Part shown: piece after piece, positions 24,601 through 35,845 of the stretch
Numbering within the stretch: position 1 is the first letter of the stretch
How the letters are laid out: the number at the start of each line of letters is the position of its first letter
Assembly (NCBI RefSeq): GCF_003171515.1
Contig: NC_089391.1
Location: 1,364,001 to 1,428,000, forward strand
Source of the DNA: Pyrenophora tritici-repentis
Lineage: Eukaryota; Ascomycota; Dothideomycetes; Pleosporales; Pleosporaceae
DNA: 64,000 bases
Direction: 5' to 3'
Notes under the pieces: model-generated
The model's database searches: none
What the model was told of the DNA's origin: nothing
Seen by the model: only the letters and a program-made list of their open reading frames with translations
Translations under genes and position numbers: made by a program

Positions 24601-25177
24601 ATCCCATCACTTCTTTGAGGCGGGCCTTATGCGAGTCGAGTCATCTATGATGTATATGCGCACCTTATCACTGGCTACGCAGATCACCGCGATCCTTGGC
24701 CAAGGGGTTGGTGCATAACCGGTGTCAAGCAGGCTCAGGACGTCGAGAGCTCGATTGGCTGATGAGCTTTGCAGACAGAACTACAACTTATCCTCGTTGG
24801 GGCTAGTAAGCTAGTTGCCTGCAGCTCGTAGCAGCTGATCGGGGTGTTTACGGAAAAAGCACTTCCTCAAGCACCTTCAATTTCGGTAAAAGGGTCGAAA
24901 GCGACACCACACCACCACCACAGTCGAAAGTTTAAGAGTCTATTTGCGGTCTCGAGTGTTGGACGTGAGTTTTCTACAAGTGGCCTAACCATCTCTACAC
25001 CCTAGACAGGTTGAAGCAGCCACATGCTTTCGAAAATCGCCGTCCAGGTCCCGCTGCCAACCTTTCTTTTCTTTGATGTGACTTCCCGCTGATCGGTGGA
25101 CGCACGTGCTACAGGGCGCTTGGTTTCTTCTTGCAAAGTGGAGAGGAGGGTCCAACAAGATTGCGTCATCCAGGCCT
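21678..25177. other. Long intergenic region (3.5 kb), no gene supported
   Basis: It contains the upstream region of the velvet gene and the 3' flank of the P450 gene. One minus-strand frame (22011-22592) is 193 codons long, but its Ser/Thr/Pro/Leu mixture has no recognisable motif. Velvet genes are known for long regulated leaders and promoters, which could account for part of this space. Confidence 0.45.
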
Positions 25178-26954
25178 TTATTCCTGAGACAACTTCTGGA
25201 GCCTTACGATGAGCTTTTCACTCTTTGGCGGCGCAGTATACGAGTCCATTTGCTCGATACCCGCATCATCGACGATGGAAGTGCTGTAGCTCGAATACAG
25301 CGCAGCAACGATGTACTTCATCTCTGTAACACGTCAGTACTGGCGTCCCGGCTGCTTGCAGAAGCCAAAGTATACTCCCGTAAAGAACCTGGCAAGCACT
25401 TACGGTACACCGCCAGATGGCTCCCAACGCACATACGGCCGCCGCTGCGCATGGTAAGTGAGAGATCTTGGCTTTGAGCAATGCAACTGACCTCCCAAAG
25501 GCCCAAAACCATCGGCTCTCCATATCCTTCCGCTTCTCGCCGCCGAGCTTGTCCATGTCTAGCCACCGCTCTGGCCTCCACTCGTTCGCGCGCTCAAACA
25601 CCTCTTCGTTTAGATGCAACAGGCCTGCGCTTGCGCTTACCCGCACTCCCCCGGGAACATAATATGATGCTTCCTCGGGCCCTAGATGGCAGCCCTGAAG
25701 GGGAGTAAATCGCGGTTGTGGGCCTGGGATGGCAGAGTGAAGACGCAGGGTCTCCCATATAACCGCGTGCAAGAAGGGCAAGCTGTCCACTGTCTTCGGG
25801 TCCGGCAGCTGTGGTGCAGAGGACGGTACAAGGCGCGGGGACAGACTGAGGAGCTCGTGCTGAAGACGGGCCTGAACATCAGGGTGTTGTGACAGCTCAT
25901 GGACGACGTAGGTCAGTGTGATTCCAGACGTATCGAAGCCAGCTGCTAGGTGATCCAGCACCTCACTCGCGATCGCCTTGTCCAATCCATCTTCCTTGAC
26001 AGACTGCTTAGCCATGCTCTGTTGCAGCTGCTGATACACCACGGGCCGGTCTTGGACATCTGCAGCACCGGCGATCACGACCGCACCGGCGCTCTCGCAC
26101 ATGTTTACCGTCCACTCCTCGATCTCACCGTTTGCTACATCGACCCATTTTGGCGTCAACCGGTAGTTCAACCATTTCTCTACAAAAGCACTGAGTCTCG
26201 GGAACTCTTGAGGCCAGAAATTGAACGATCGGCGCGAGTTGTACAAGTCCAGGAACCAGGCCAACTGCTGGCCGTCGTCAATAAGGTTTGAACCTGCCTT
26301 GAGGCCGAAGATGTAACACGTCACAATATCCATGGTCGTTGCGCTAAGCAGGGAGTACATGTTCAGTATGCCTTTGTCTGGTTCGGAAAAGGTTCGCTCT
26401 AAGAACGGCAGGAAGCGTCTGTAGACTATGTTCGACGCCTGGGCCAGCAATGCATCGCTTGCCGTGACGTGTGACTTGCTGTAAATGTTGCTTAACATTC
26501 GTTTTCTCTGCGAGTGCGGTTTGTTGCTGCCAGTGGAGAACATGTTGTCGACGCTGCAACCATGTCTTGTCAATACACGCTCGTTTCGTCATGCAGCCAG
26601 TGCTCACCCTCCATAGTTTGAAAAGAAAGAATACCAATTGTATCCATCTCTAGCACACACTTTCTCAAACCCTCCTGCGTAAACGTCTCGAATTCCTCCT
26701 TTGACGCCGTTGACACTGATCTCGCGTGGTCCCAGGCACACGATCGGACCTAGACGGTCGTGTGCTGCCTTGAGCGTCGTATTCTCAACGCCCCGCCATC
26801 GCACAGCGTGTATCCAGAGCGACGTGAAATGCGCAAGCGGATGTGCAGCAGGTACCTTGCGCAATGGGTTGCGGAGATACTCGACGACCAGGCTGGTAAC
26901 GAGGAGTAGAACAACGACTCCGACGGAGGAGAAAGACGACAAGGTGAAGAGCAT
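25178..26954 (-). CDS. Cytochrome P450 monooxygenase
   Basis: Four exons on the minus strand: 26954-26608, 26553-25492, 25444-25404 and 25323-25178. All junctions are in phase (GTGAGC, GTCAGT and GTAAGT donors), giving 531 residues. The N-terminal hydrophobic anchor (SSVGVVVLLLVTSLVVEYL) points to the ER membrane. Family signatures are the I-helix AAGFDTSG near 320, the K-helix ETLR at about 383-386, the ERANEWRPERW segment, and the heme loop FWAFGSGGRMCVGSHLA with the ligand Cys near 475, split over exons 2 and 3. The length is normal for fungal class II P450s. The substrate is unknown and no other secondary-metabolism gene lies nearby. Upstream codons in the same frame start at 27008 without an ATG, so the ATG at 26954 was chosen. 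Confidence 0.9.
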
Positions 26955-28496
26955 GGTGGTGTCGCAACGTTGCGTCGTGCAACACGCCTCTCGTCTCAGC
27001 AAAAGCAAGCAATTGGCAATTTAAGCCACCAGATTATATCAGAGAAAAGAAATGAAGGGCTTCGCACCTTGCTCACCCGCGCGCCCTATGTCGGGAACGA
27101 CAGCTCGTCGTTACTCCGCCCGCACTAGCAACCACGAACCCCACATGGCAGCAGTACACAGTGACGCACTGAGCAGCACATCTTACCTACCCAACCTAGG
27201 CAAGTATAACCCCACAGCAGCGCGCATCGCATTCAGATTTGCTTATCTCTTGATCGCCCCGAGTGATTCCCGCTCCTAGCTGTGAATGCGCGCACTATCC
27301 CTAGTCGGGCTAGAGAAACATACCGTGGCTTGCTGTGGCTGAGAAGGCGCCACATTCGTTGGTTCTTCGAAGCCTCACGCCCCACTCGTCCATCCACTTC
27401 CACCGGCGCCCCCCGTCGACGGTGGAGGAAGAAGAGATTGTGCAACATGTTTGGAGTGGCGAGGGCTGTGCAAGGATGTTGTACTTTTTTTGTTCTAGGG
27501 CTTTATTTAGATTTCTAGAATAGGGGGGGGAGGCATTGGACGGATTGGGACAATGGGTTGGGCGTTGGTGATCGAATTGGGAATGGTAGGGCTGTAGGGC
27601 AGATATTTCGACTGTGAATTTTGTTCAATATGAAGATTTATGTTGATGAAAAAAGGGGGGTATATGTGTTTTGAGCAGGTATAGACCACGTCGGGGAAGA
27701 TGGTATATGCTAAGTGAGCAGGTATAGCCTTTTCTTGTACAAATGGGGGACCGGACTGTTAGGAATACGGGCTTTTCTCTACATATAATAGGGTACGACA
27801 ACCAATAGGGAAACAGACTATTATACGGCCGGACTGAGTGCCTAGGATGAGGTAGGGCACAATGGCGAGAACTGTGAACAAGTCTGGACCAACACGAGAG
27901 CACCATGTTTGCGAGGATCTCAGTAAAGACTGCCGAGCCTGAAGAGTCCCGAGGTCTCATAGGCTTACTGAAGCTGTCTGTCTGCTGTGATGGTGATGTA
28001 TGGGATGAGTATTCCAGGTGCCATGGAGTCTACGTAGTTGGTATAAGTATAAAATACGTCTTCTTTGCGGTACCGGGGAGTATACTGTATATTCATCCTT
28101 TCCCTGCGATGGAGGTTGCGCGTTGCTGAAATGATCGCTTCGCGGAAGCAAGGAGGTGCCGTTGATGAGGCGGACAGATGTTTGTGCGGAGTTTTGTTAG
28201 GGAGTGCCAATTTAGAACTCCCTAAGATCTTTGGTCCTGTATAGTTATTAATCTGCTTTATAATTATTAAGACCTTGAACTCTCCTTAACTATATAAATA
28301 CTCTACATCTTCAACTCCTGGTTCACCATCATCGGCACGTCACCTACCTACAGTCAACGTTGCGAAACCAAGTTCGAACAAGCTTATTGTGTGCTAGAGG
28401 CTGCCCTACCTACGCACATTTACTAAGTGAAAACTATTACTTACTAAGTACAAAGTGTTAGATAACGCCTTAACTACTTTTTATATTACTGTTAAC
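26955..28496. other. Intergenic region ahead of the transposon island
   Basis: P450 promoter and roughly 1.2 kb without a supported gene. It becomes AT-rich around 28230-28300 and just before the Copia insertion. Only short frames without motifs are seen. Confidence 0.5.
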
Positions 28497-28731
28497 TGTT
28501 AAGAATATGTTAGGTTCAGTCCAGGTCGGCGAGGTGAGGTTCGTGGAGTAAGCCCGAGCAGAAGGACCGACGCGGAATGATGATCTGTCATGTACGTCCT
28601 AAGATCATCATAACAACAAGTAGATAGAACAATAGCTCTTAGTGAAGTTCAATCCAATACAGGGTTACCTTTCGTACCTCTACTCGGTCGCCTATGGTAG
28701 TCATACCACCAGAGGAGACCTTGTTCTAACA
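28497..28731 (+). repeat. Copia-1 5' LTR
   Basis: 235 bp with TG...CA ends, the same as the 3' copy as far as read. It is preceded by TTAAC (target duplication) and followed directly by the primer-binding site. Confidence 0.95.
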
Positions 28732-28745
28732 GGTTATGAGCCCGG
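28732..28745 (+). other. Primer-binding site matching the initiator-tRNA anticodon arm
   Basis: GGTTATGAGCCCGG directly abuts the 5' LTR. Its first 12 bases are the reverse complement of GGGCTCATAACC, the anticodon-arm sequence with the CAU anticodon typical of eukaryotic initiator tRNA-Met. Priming from an internal tRNA fragment is known for Drosophila copia. Confidence 0.7.
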
Positions 28746-28775
28746 TTGCCTAACCCAACGTTATTGTTTTCAAAC

Positions 28776-28862
28776 ACCTACCCGAGTCACGAAGGACTCA
28801 GATTCAAGAAGGAATCAAAACATCCACCCAAGTCACGAAGGACTTAGATCAAGAAGGAATCA
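28776..28862 (+). repeat. Two direct repeats in the Copia-1 leader
   Basis: Two adjacent copies of about 43 bp sharing AGTCACGAAGGACT and AAGAAGGAATCA, differing by a few transitions and a small gap. They lie between primer-binding site and gag, where packaging or translation signals would be expected. Confidence 0.7.
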
Positions 28863-28952
28863 GAAAAGAAAAGAAGTCGTGTACAACGCGTTAACACGCA
28901 ATCACACTTAAAACACGTCTACACCGAGAACCGATAACGACCGCAGAATAAC

Positions 28953-28997
28953 CGCATCGCCCGCATCGCCTGTATCGCCCGCATCGCCCGCATCACC
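28953..28997 (+). repeat. 9-bp tandem repeat (CGCATCGCC type)
   Basis: Five units of 9 bp (CGCATCGCC and close variants) in the untranslated leader of Copia-1, shortly before the gag ATG at 29064. Confidence 0.75.
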
Positions 28998-29380
28998 TAC
29001 ACTCTTAGCATCATACCACGTACCTTGCTCGCATAATAGTCTCACCAACTCAAAACACACAAGATGGCTGTAGAGAAGGAAGAATGGAAGATTCCCCAAC
29101 TTACAGCTGAAAACCACGATACTTGGTTCCGCCGAAACAAGGTCAAGCTTAAGGGGAAGAAAGTCTTCTATGTCTGCGAGAAAAACCTGGTACAGCACTG
29201 CCAAATAGCAATAGCCGGTGAACTAACGGAGGCTATGGAAGAGTTGGAAATTGCTGAAGCAGACAAGCATACTAAGATCCGCGTCAACATTGAAAAAAGA
29301 GACAAGTACCTAGAAGATGAAGCCACTGCAATCGATCTCTTGTTTCGGTCGCTTACTGAAGATGACCAAGCCCTTATTGA

Positions 29381-32300
29381 CAGACTTTCCAAAAAGCAAG
29401 TTGACTTGGATTACTTGCTTGACTTGCTTGGTTTAAACCAAGCAAGCAAGTCAAGTAAGAGCTGGGCAGCTAAGCAAGCAAGTCAAGTCAAGATACTTTG
29501 CTTGCTTGGCTTACTTGGTTTACTTGGTTGTTTTAGCGTTACTGTGATGAGGGTGCTAAAACTGCTGTACGGTAGATGTCGCGATGGTTTTGAAGTGTTG
29601 CAGTTGCCTCGGTTGAGTCCCAAACAGGCTAAGCGGCTATCAAATAACGTTAGCCTTAGTCTAGCGCATTGCTCCAATCTCGACGTACGCCTGTCTAGAA
29701 GCCTATCGCAATGCAGTATCCCCTATAGCAACGCGTTTTCCAGTGATTTATACTGCCCTGATACCCCCAATATGGCCAAACGTCGCCTACCACAAACTTC
29801 TGCTCGGAGCAAACGTACGAAAGTAGCCGCTGCCACCAACAACGTCGCCTCAACTCCTGAGGCTTCACCTGAGCCTGCATCTAAGCCTGCATCTAAGCCT
29901 AGACCTCAGCGTCGATCACCTCGCAAAACCCTAGCTGCCGCAAGCCAGGCTAACGCCTCGCCGCCAATACCTACCTTCGAGTTGCAGTTCTTAGAGTCGC
30001 AGGCGGAGGCTGAGATTGTCGCGCCCACCGAGGGCAGCCGAGCTGGCACGGTGGCTACAACTGAGGCTGGAGAGGGTGGTCAGGATGAGACAAACAGCGC
30101 ACTAGTTGAGAACTTTGACGGCATTGACTGGGCACGTTTACCTGATTTTATCAAGCCATTGGCGCGTTCTAAGCGCCCAAAAAGTTGGATCTTTCAGTAT
30201 GGCTACCGCGTTGTTGAGCGCCATGCTACATCTCGAATCTGGTTTGTGTGCAAGTACTGCCATGTACACAAAACTATCGACGCTGGCCGTGGTGGTTTGT
30301 TTAACATTACTCAGGCTACAACCTCAGCAGCCACCCATCTCAGCCAACCAAAGCCTGGCCACAACCTTACGAAAGATGGCCCAAAGTTAGCGCAGAGAGC
30401 TCGAGGCCAGCTGTCGTTGCGGCAAGCTTTTGACGCTGGTTTAGACGTACAACAAAACACTGCTAACGCGTTTGGAAACTTCGACGTAGAGGGCTTTCGA
30501 ACAGCCACTGTCATGTGGCTTGTTAACCGAAACCACCCGCTCAGCGAACTTACGACGCCTGATTTTAGAGAGATGATGAGATTTGCCAACCCAGAGGCAG
30601 AGGCAGCGTTGTGGGTAAGTAATACCAGCGTTTCTACCTTTGTGATGAGGTTGTTCCGGTCTATACGACCGCAAGTTATCGACACCCTGTCAGGCTCAGT
30701 AAGCAAAATACACGTAAGCTTTGATGGCTGGACAACAAAGGGTGGTAAACGTGGCTTCTTTGGAGTAGTCGCTCACTTTGCCGACGCAGCTGGAATAATA
30801 CGAGACTTACCAATCGATCTGCCTGAGCTCGCTGGCGCCCACACCGGTGAGGCTATTGCCAAAGCTATCTCGACGACGCTCTCAGCATACGGAATAACAA
30901 GCGACCGATTAGGCTATTTTGTACTCGACAACGCTACCAACAACGACACTGCGATCGCCGCGCTCGCGCGCGAGTACGAATTTGAGTCCGCTCACCGGCG
31001 CCTCCGCTGCAGTTGTCACACGCTTAACCTCATCGGCCAGGCTATTATATTTGGCACCAACAAAGACGCCTACGGCAACACTCAAGAGCAGTACAATACC
31101 GAGGAGCAGTATATGCGAGAGTGGCGGAAAGATGGCCCTATTGGAGTGCTAGTTGACGTCATCAACTATATCAAAACGCCGCAACAGTACGAGCTTTTTC
31201 GTGGCTACCAGCGCCTTGCCAACAACAACCTGCCTGCTGAAGGGCGTCTCAAAGTACTCGAGCCAGTCAAGCCTGTCGTCACTCGCTGGAACTCATACTA
31301 TGCTGCTTTTGAGCGCGCTACCAAGCTTCAAGCCGCGTATAACTTGTACGCTGAGCATCATATCAATAGGGTTATCCTTGAAGATGCGCACGCTGCGCAG
31401 CGGAATAATAAGCGGCCCGACGCCCCAAACTGGATGAGATCAACTGGGCTCCGAGCTGCTGACTGGGCGGTGATTGCAGAGTACCAGGACTGCTTAGAGC
31501 CGCTCAAGTACGCCACAAAACGCCTCGAGGGACGCTCTAAGGATGGCAAATACGGCGCAATCTATGAGGTTATACCCGTTTTTGAGTACGTACTCAGCAA
31601 GCTTGAGGCCCGGGCGCGCCCGTTCGAGCACGTCGACTTCAACGCTCATGCCGAGGCTCCAGAGGATCACCTCAACGTCAACCTCCGCGCCGCGTGGAGC
31701 AAAGCCAACGACTACTACAACAAGCTCGACGACTCGCCCGCTTACTACGCCGCTGTTTGCCTACACCCGTACTACAAGAACTACTGCGATGTGGCGTGGG
31801 CAGACAAAGCTGATTGGCTTACTAGTGCCAAAGCGTCGTTCCAACAGCTTTGGGCGGCATACAAACCTCAACGAGCACGCCAGCGGTATACAACTGCGCC
31901 GAGTAGCAACAACATAGACGAGGCAATTATTGCTATACTTAGCCGCAACAATGACCGAGAGGCTCCACTTGACGAGTTTGAGCGCTGGAAAACACAAGAG
32001 CCGCAGTGGACGCAGGAGCAGTACAACGCAGATGGAAATCCTGTCCAATACTGGATACAACTACTGCCGAAATACCCGCATTTAGCGCAGTTTGCAATCG
32101 ATATCATGACTATCCCAGCATCAAGCAGCGACTGTGAGCGCCTCTTCAGTGAGCTTGGCGACCTTCTTGAACCTAAACGACGTGCTCTGGGCAGTGAGCT
32201 ACTCGCAGCTCTTCAATTAGTAAGGTCATGGGTGCGAGCTGGTTATAAACCGTACAACTGTAGCGAGGCTAAGCTTTCAGATGAGCAGCTTGTAGGAGAT

Positions 32301-32512
32301 TACAACATACTAGAGTGGAACACTGAGTTTTGGTAATTTGTATGTAGCTTAATCTCTTTGTAGTAGTCAAGTAATCCAAGTACTTGCAAGTAATACAAGC
32401 AAGTCAAGCAAGTAAAAAAATCACCCCAAGCAAGTCAAGTAAAGCCTATGTTTGAACCAAGCAAGTCAAGTTTAGAGCGGTGACTTGCTTTACTTGCTTG
32501 TTGGAAAGTCTG
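29381..32512 (+). mobile_element. hAT-1 DNA transposon inserted in Copia-1 gag
   Basis: 3132 bp. Terminal inverted repeats of 21 bp with one mismatch (CAGACTTTCCAAAAAGCAAG at the left end). A perfect 8-bp target duplication CTTATTGA lies at 29373-29380 and 32513-32520. The subterminal 150 bp at each end are packed with CAAGCAAGTCAAG-type words in both orientations. It contains one uninterrupted transposase gene. Confidence 0.95.
29772..32336 (+). CDS. hAT transposase (intact, hAT-1)
   Basis: 854 residues from ATG 29772, although the frame is open upstream to the Copia gag ATG at 29064. An N-terminal basic segment (MAKRRLPQTSARSKRTKVAA) resembles a nuclear localisation signal. A BED-type zinc finger follows (WFVCKYCHVH with downstream His). 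The RNase H-like catalytic core includes HVSFDGWTTKGGKRGFFG, GYFVLDNATNNDT and the RRLRCSCHTLNL block, with PVVTRWNSYY further on. The C-terminal hAT dimerisation domain is DCERLFSELGDLLEPKRRAL. No internal stops are present, so it may be active or recently so. It is related to the hAT-2 protein but clearly diverged from it. Confidence 0.93.
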   Translation: MAKRRLPQTSARSKRTKVAAATNNVASTPEASPEPASKPASKPRPQRRSPRKTLAAASQANASPPIPTFELQFLESQAEAEIVAPTEGSRAGTVATTEAGEGGQDETNSALVENFDGIDWARLPDFIKPLARSKRPKSWIFQYGYRVVERHATSRIWFVCKYCHVHKTIDAGRGGLFNITQATTSAATHLSQPKPGHNLTKDGPKLAQRARGQLSLRQAFDAGLDVQQNTANAFGNFDVEGFRTATVMWLVNRNHPLSELTTPDFREMMRFANPEAEAALWVSNTSVSTFVMRLFRSIRPQVIDTLSGSVSKIHVSFDGWTTKGGKRGFFGVVAHFADAAGIIRDLPIDLPELAGAHTGEAIAKAISTTLSAYGITSDRLGYFVLDNATNNDTAIAALAREYEFESAHRRLRCSCHTLNLIGQAIIFGTNKDAYGNTQEQYNTEEQYMREWRKDGPIGVLVDVINYIKTPQQYELFRGYQRLANNNLPAEGRLKVLEPVKPVVTRWNSYYAAFERATKLQAAYNLYAEHHINRVILEDAHAAQRNNKRPDAPNWMRSTGLRAADWAVIAEYQDCLEPLKYATKRLEGRSKDGKYGAIYEVIPVFEYVLSKLEARARPFEHVDFNAHAEAPEDHLNVNLRAAWSKANDYYNKLDDSPAYYAAVCLHPYYKNYCDVAWADKADWLTSAKASFQQLWAAYKPQRARQRYTTAPSSNNIDEAIIAILSRNNDREAPLDEFERWKTQEPQWTQEQYNADGNPVQYWIQLLPKYPHLAQFAIDIMTIPASSSDCERLFSELGDLLEPKRRALGSELLAALQLVRSWVRAGYKPYNCSEAKLSDEQLVGDYNILEWNTEFW

Positions 32513-33917
32513 CTTATTGACGAATACGACACTGCCTTCCAGTTCTGGGCCTACCTACAAAAGAAGTACACCCAAACTGACGCCACAACCGCCAACATTT
32601 ACATGACCAGAATTCAAACGTTCACATTCAATCCTGGGAACACAATTGTTGGATCATGGGAAAAGCTAAAGGAATACCGACGCAAACTCGTAGCAGCAGA
32701 CGCTGACACCAACGGAGCTTACAAGGACTCTGCACTACTACTCGTTCTTATTAGATCACTCCCGAAAGAATTTAAGACTACGATTGACACCTTAAACGCC
32801 CAACTTAACCTTACGGTTGAACAGAAACTTAAGTTTCTGGAAGAGAAGGAGGTTCGAGACCAGCAAGACGCCGACGAAAAAGCTCTCCCAGCATTCCGGA
32901 AGACGGAGAAGTATGTTCCGCCTTACAAGCGCCGAAATCACAAGAGCTCACCACTATCGTCTGACTCCGAATCTGGTACTAAGTTTATGGTCCAATGCTT
33001 CCTTTGTGACGGAGCCCATGGCGTACGAGACTGTCCAAGACGTGAGAGAGCTCGAAAGCTCCTTAAGGAATACGACGCTAAGAAATCATCTAAGCCGCCT
33101 ATTAAGACACTCAAGCAAAGGAATTCTCACAAAAAGACTGGCAAAGCATATGGAGCCGAAGAAGTCAATTCAGAGTCAGATGAATTATCCGAGACCTCAG
33201 ACTCTGAACCCGAGGAAATTGAGACATGCCGTCTCTCAAAAGACATTGTCGGTAAGGCCTCTCCATCTACTTGGGCTGCCGACACTGGCGCCTCCTCCCA
33301 CATGTCTGACCAACCCTCATTGTTTAGACGAATGATCAAGATCAAGCGAAGACTAGTTCGGGTTGGAGGGGAGAATTATATGCAGACTGGAAAGGAGAAG
33401 CTCAAGTGGTGTGTAAAGACGGATCGTCGACATGGTTGTCAGAAGTACTGCTTGTACCTAACCTTGGAGTCAATTTGTTATCAGGGAGAAGAATTTGCGC
33501 AGCAGGCCTGAAGGGTCGTTTCAATTCACACGTACTATGCTTCAAACTAGGAAAGGAGATCATTATTAAAGCAACTATGGACGACGGCCTCTACGTAGTG
33601 TCACACATTGCCGATGGATACCACGAGACAGCATTCCTAGGCACGGAACCCCATACACCAGTTAAGAGCGAGCTTAAGGTTAATGAAAAGGAGAGATACC
33701 TGCTGTATCACAGACGTTTCGCACACCTAGGACCTACAAAGATTGCCAAACTCCACGAAGTTACAACTCTCCAGAAGAAGATTCAAGTTCCAGAGAAGAT
33801 TGAAATCTGCGAAGTGTGTTCCCTGACAAAGATGAAGAACAGCATCCCTAAGCAGCTAAGAGAGCACAAGGCCACGAAGCTAGCCTTAGTACAGTTTGAC
33901 ATTGCTGGACCCTTTCC

Positions 33918-34078
33918 CACAGTCCGCAACAATCAATTAAGTGGGTCCTAGAAGGTTCAGATTGGATTGATTGATTACCGCTTTAAGCCTAGTAGTTACC
34001 TATAGGAGTTTAAGCCCTACCTAGATAGGTAAGTGGGTCTAGGAGAGTGACCGGATTGAATTGATTGTTGCGGAGTCT
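33918..34078. mobile_element. 161-bp MITE in Copia-1 integrase (Mutator-like)
   Basis: The ends share the perfect inverted repeat CCGCAACAATCAATT (15 bp), with a few less conserved outer bases. A 9-bp direct duplication ACCCTTTCC lies at 33909-33917 and 34079-34087. Removing element plus one duplication rejoins the integrase frame exactly. There is no coding capacity. A 9-bp duplication points to a Mutator-type transposase rather than hAT (8 bp) or mariner (TA). Confidence 0.85.
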
Positions 34079-35845
34079 ACCCTTTCCAACATCTCTACGA
34101 GGAAACAGGTGGTTCCTCCAAATTATTGATAGCTACACGCGGAAAAACTGGGTTATCCCGCTGAAGAAAAAGGGAGACGCACAACGGGAACTCCGAATCT
34201 GGAAGACCTTTGTAGAACATCAAACTGGCGAGAAAGTCAAAGCTGCTGGAACCGACAATGCACCAGAACTTCTACAGCAAGCTGAGGAATGGAGAGTTAC
34301 ACAAGGCGTGGAAATTCAGCCTACAACAATTGCTTCCTCACACCAGAATGGACCAGCCGAGCGAAACATCCAAACTGCTGAAGCTGATATGAGAGCAATG
34401 TTGAAAGACGCTGGTTTACCAATTGAGTTTTGGGATGAAGCTGTCGAAGCAGACGCATACCTACGCAACCGTACAAACACAGGACCTATGATCAATGGAA
34501 AGCAAGTCAGTCCTGAAGAGGCATTCACAGGAACGAAACCATCCATTGACCACATCCGTGTATGGGGGAGCAAATGCTATTCGTACATCAACCCTAAAAC
34601 GATTCCAGCAGACCAACGACATGACAAGCTCGTGGACCGTGGCAGAATTGGAGTATTTATGGGATATTCTGAGACAACAAATAAGCAGTTCAAGTTCTAT
34701 TCGCCAGAGCTTGGATACACCTCAAGGACAAGCCGATTGTCAGTGGACGAATACACCCCTGGAGGGAAAGTTGAACTACGACTGCGAAACATACCAGCTG
34801 GACCACAAGGAACGCAGAATACGATGCCAGACCGAAAACCAAGAGGAAGACCTAGGAAGGATCTAGAATTATCTCCTGCCGAACGAATGGAACCAACTCC
34901 TACCGAACGAATGGAACCATCTCCTGCAGAACCAATGGAACCATCTCCTACCGAACCAATGGAACCATCTCCTGCAGAACCAATAGAACCAGTTTCCGAG
35001 AACCTAATGGAACCATCTTCGGCAGAGCTAACTCATGAACCAGTGAAGCGTCACAGAGGAAGACCAAGGAGGCTAACTACTATTCCTCCTACTGCACCAT
35101 CTGATGAGCGGGTTCCTAATCTTGTGAACGAAGAGGGGCCCGAAGAACTGTGTACCCAGTCTGTACGAGAAAAGGAGATTCCACGATACTTCACTAGACA
35201 AGCCAAACGGAAGAGGTCTAACGAAGAGATTGTTGAGGACGAGAGATTTAGCAAGATCGTTAAAGCTATGCTAGCCCAAGTTGGCCTTACAGAAGAGCAA
35301 ACACGACTATCTGAGAAGGCTTTCGCAGCAACCGAGATCGCAGGAATCCAGATCCCCCAGACACACGAGCAAGCTATCAACGACCCAAAGTATGGAAAGC
35401 AATGGAAAGCAGCAATACTTGAAGAGATAATCGCGTTAATAGAGAATCGAACCTGGGAGGAAGTTCCAAAGCCAAAAGACGCGAACATGGTTGATTCAAA
35501 GTGGGTTTTTACAGTCAAAACGAATCTCGACGGGACTGTTGAGAGGTTTAAGGCACGCCTTGTGGCAAGAGGTTTTACGCAAGCACACGGAACAGACTAC
35601 AACGAGACTTTTGCCCCGACAGTCCGCATGGACACCTTACGTCTGTTTATGGCCACTGTCGCAGCGGAAAACCTGGAATGTTTCCACTTTGACATTAAGA
35701 ATGCATTCACAGAGTCGCACTTGAAGGAAGAGATCTTTCTTAAGCAACCCCAAGGAGTAGAAGTCAAAAAAGGATACGTCCTTAGAGTTCTCCGCAGCTT
35801 ATACGGACTCAAACAGGCTGCTCGCGACTGGAACTTGTTGATAAA

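Noticed and set aside
29389..32512. CCAAAAAG / TTGGAAAG as hAT-1 target duplication
   Set aside because: Only matches with four transitions and is out of frame; CTTATTGA outside CAGACTTTCC ends is perfect and restores gag.
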